Of a DNA stretch of 64,000 bases, positions 62,414-64,000 are shown piece by piece. Numbering within the stretch: position 1 is the stretch's first letter; the number at the start of each line of letters is the position of its first letter. Both the position numbers and the translations under genes were made by a program. The notes under the pieces were generated by a model that was given only the letters and a program-made list of their open reading frames with translations, was not told where the DNA came from and made no database searches. The DNA is from Gammaproteobacteria bacterium (GTDB taxonomy: Bacteria; Pseudomonadota; Gammaproteobacteria; JADZEE01), in contig JADZEE010000009.1 in NCBI GenBank assembly GCA_020850735.1, positions 1 to 64,000 of the forward strand, given 5' to 3'.

Positions 62414-63721
62414 TCAGATCGTGGGCTCGGACCGCGGGCTGCGACGGCCCGGGCGGCGCCGGCCGCCACCACGGCCGTCGCCCGGGCCGCCCCCGTCGCG
62501 CCGCCGCGGAACGCGGTCGTCGCGCTCGATCCGGGCCGCGGGCGCAGGCTTGACCAGCATTTCGTCGCTGAGCGACAGGGTCGGGATACGGTGACCGATG
62601 AGTTCCTCTATCTCGGCCAGGGAAAACACGAACTGCTCACACGCGAACGAGATTGCGTCGCCGGTCTCGCCGGCACGGGCGGTGCGGCCGATCCGATGCA
62701 CGTAGTCCTCGGCGTTCTGCGGCAGGTCGAAATTGATGACGTGACTGACCCCGGGAATGTGCAGTCCGCGCGCAGCGACGTCGGTGGCCACCAGTATCGG
62801 CAGTTCGCCGGTGGCGAACTGGTGAATGAGCTTCTGGCGCTTTTTCTGCAGCACGTCGCCGGTCAGGCGGGCGGCCTCGAAACCGTTGCCGCACAGCACC
62901 GCCTCCACCTGCTCCGCGCCGCGGCGCGTATTGACGAAAATGAGCGTGCGGGTCGGCGCCTCGCGCTGCAGCACACCGATGAGCAACGGGAACTTCTCGC
63001 GGCTCTCGACGTGATAGAGAAGCTGCGTGACCTTGTCGACCGTGACCTTGTCCGGCTCGATTTCGATAGCCTCGGCGTTGTTCATGTGCTCGTAGGCGAG
63101 CTCGTGTACGCGCAGGCTGAGCGTCGCGGAGAACAGCATGTTCAGCCGTTCCGTCGCCTTGGGCATGCGCCGCAGCAGGAAACGGATATCCTTGATGAAA
63201 CCGAGGTCGAACATGCGGTCGGCCTCGTCGAGGACAAGGACCTCGATGGACTTCAAATCGAAGATGCGCTGCTTGAAATAGTCGATGATGCGCCCGGGCG
63301 TGCCGATGAGCACATCGACCCCGTCGGCAATGGCGTCGCGCTGCTTGTCGTAGTCCACGCCACCGTACACGAGCGCAAATTTCAGCTCGGTATGCCCACC
63401 CAGGCTCAACGCGTCCTTGTGGATCTGGATCGCGAGCTCGCGCGTCGGGGCGAGCACGATGGCGCGCGGGTCGTTCGGCCGGCGGCGCTCGTCGGCGGGT
63501 CTGGACAGCAGGTGCTGCATGATCGCGAGCAGGAACGCGGCGGTTTTGCCGGTGCCGGTCTGGGCCTGTCCGGCGACGTCCCGGCCGGCGAGCGCGAGCG
63601 GCAGGGCCGCGGCCTGGATAGGGGTGCAGTGAGTGAAGCCGACGCGGCTCAGACCCTCGATCAGCACCGGGAGCAGAGGCAGGTCCGTAAAGGGGGTGTT
63701 CGTGACAAGGTCTTGTTGCAT
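62414..63721 (-). CDS. rhlB: DEAD-box ATP-dependent RNA helicase RhlB
   Basis: GQAQTGTGKTAAFLLAIMQHLL, LVLDEADRMFDLGFIKDIRFLLRRMP; ATG at 63719-63721; divergent from trxA. Confidence 0.93.
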   Translation of the reverse strand: MQQDLVTNTPFTDLPLLPVLIEGLSRVGFTHCTPIQAAALPLALAGRDVAGQAQTGTGKTAAFLLAIMQHLLSRPADERRRPNDPRAIVLAPTRELAIQIHKDALSLGGHTELKFALVYGGVDYDKQRDAIADGVDVLIGTPGRIIDYFKQRIFDLKSIEVLVLDEADRMFDLGFIKDIRFLLRRMPKATERLNMLFSATLSLRVHELAYEHMNNAEAIEIEPDKVTVDKVTQLLYHVESREKFPLLIGVLQREAPTRTLIFVNTRRGAEQVEAVLCGNGFEAARLTGDVLQKKRQKLIHQFATGELPILVATDVAARGLHIPGVSHVINFDLPQNAEDYVHRIGRTARAGETGDAISFACEQFVFSLAEIEELIGHRIPTLSLSDEMLVKPAPAARIERDDRVPRRRDGGGPGDGRGGGRRRPGRRSPRSEPTI

Positions 63722-63862
63722 CAGGGGAACAGGATAGCGCAATTTCGCCCCGGTGACGCGTACTCGCCCGGCGGGGGTCGCTACGGCAGGCTTGCAAACG
63801 CGCGCCGGTTCGGCCGAGAATGGCCTCGATTTTTCCGTCAAGTCGCGGGAGCCCGGCGTTAA

Positions 63863-64000
63863 ATGAGTGATTCCATCATGTACATCACGGACGATTCATT
63901 CGAAGAAGACGTCCTCAAGTCCAATGTGCCGGTCCTGGTGGACTACTGGGCTGAATGGTGCGGTCCGTGCAAGATGATCGCTCCCATCCTCGACGAGGTC
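63863..64000 (+). CDS. trxA: thioredoxin, N-terminal part (runs off window)
   Basis: [51 protein letters not shown] active site. Confidence 0.96.
   Translation, partial: MSDSIMYITDDSFEEDVLKSNVPVLVDYWAEWCGPCKMIAPILDEV

Noticed and set aside
62412-62420. Additional GCTCAGATC 9-mer at the rhlB stop codon, considered as an empty insertion site of the repeat
   Set aside because: Same 9-mer as the lysA target, but it is simply Ile-TGA-GC context and could be chance; not evidence of past insertion.

Overview
This is a GC-rich gammaproteobacterial chromosomal window, mostly housekeeping genes. From the left it contains: the 5' end of a 16S rRNA gene (minus strand) with its promoter and boxA; a tyrS / M23 peptidase / anmK / erpA / bactofilin / DUF6776 / argC block; DUF4126, hemJ, rubredoxin, thiD, thiE, hemL and fabA; a PhoQP-like pair plus a PepSY protein; nitrilase, gamma-Glu-GABA hydrolase, rraA and glmU; the atpIBEFHAGDC operon; parB, parA, rsmG and mnmG; alkaline phosphatase, gamma carbonic anhydrase and an M20 peptidase; a GldA/GldF/GldG/DUF4340 ABC operon; GGDEF-EAL and hybrid histidine kinase signalling genes; glyQS, gmhB and plsC; tupABC; a PagL-like, ArsM-like and sterol-desaturase-like trio; hemB; ntrCB, a DUF4124 protein and glnA; lysA-lptM, rhlB and the start of trxA. 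I saw no CRISPR array, prophage, transposase or tRNA. The observations most worth a second look are: (1) a two-copy intergenic element of about 160-170 bp with terminal inverted repeats TGTGAAAC/GTTTCACA. It has conserved hairpins including a GNRA-capped stem with a wobble substitution, and copy 2 sits in a 9-bp direct repeat that duplicates the lysA stop region; (2) an in-frame TAG in the GldF-like permease, followed by 33 intact codons encoding the expected last transmembrane helix; (3) a promoter, structured RNA, intrinsic terminator and second hairpin just upstream of argC, a candidate sRNA or cis-regulatory leader; (4) NtrC/sigma-54 sites at glnA and ntrB. All functional names come from reading the translations; no database search was run.
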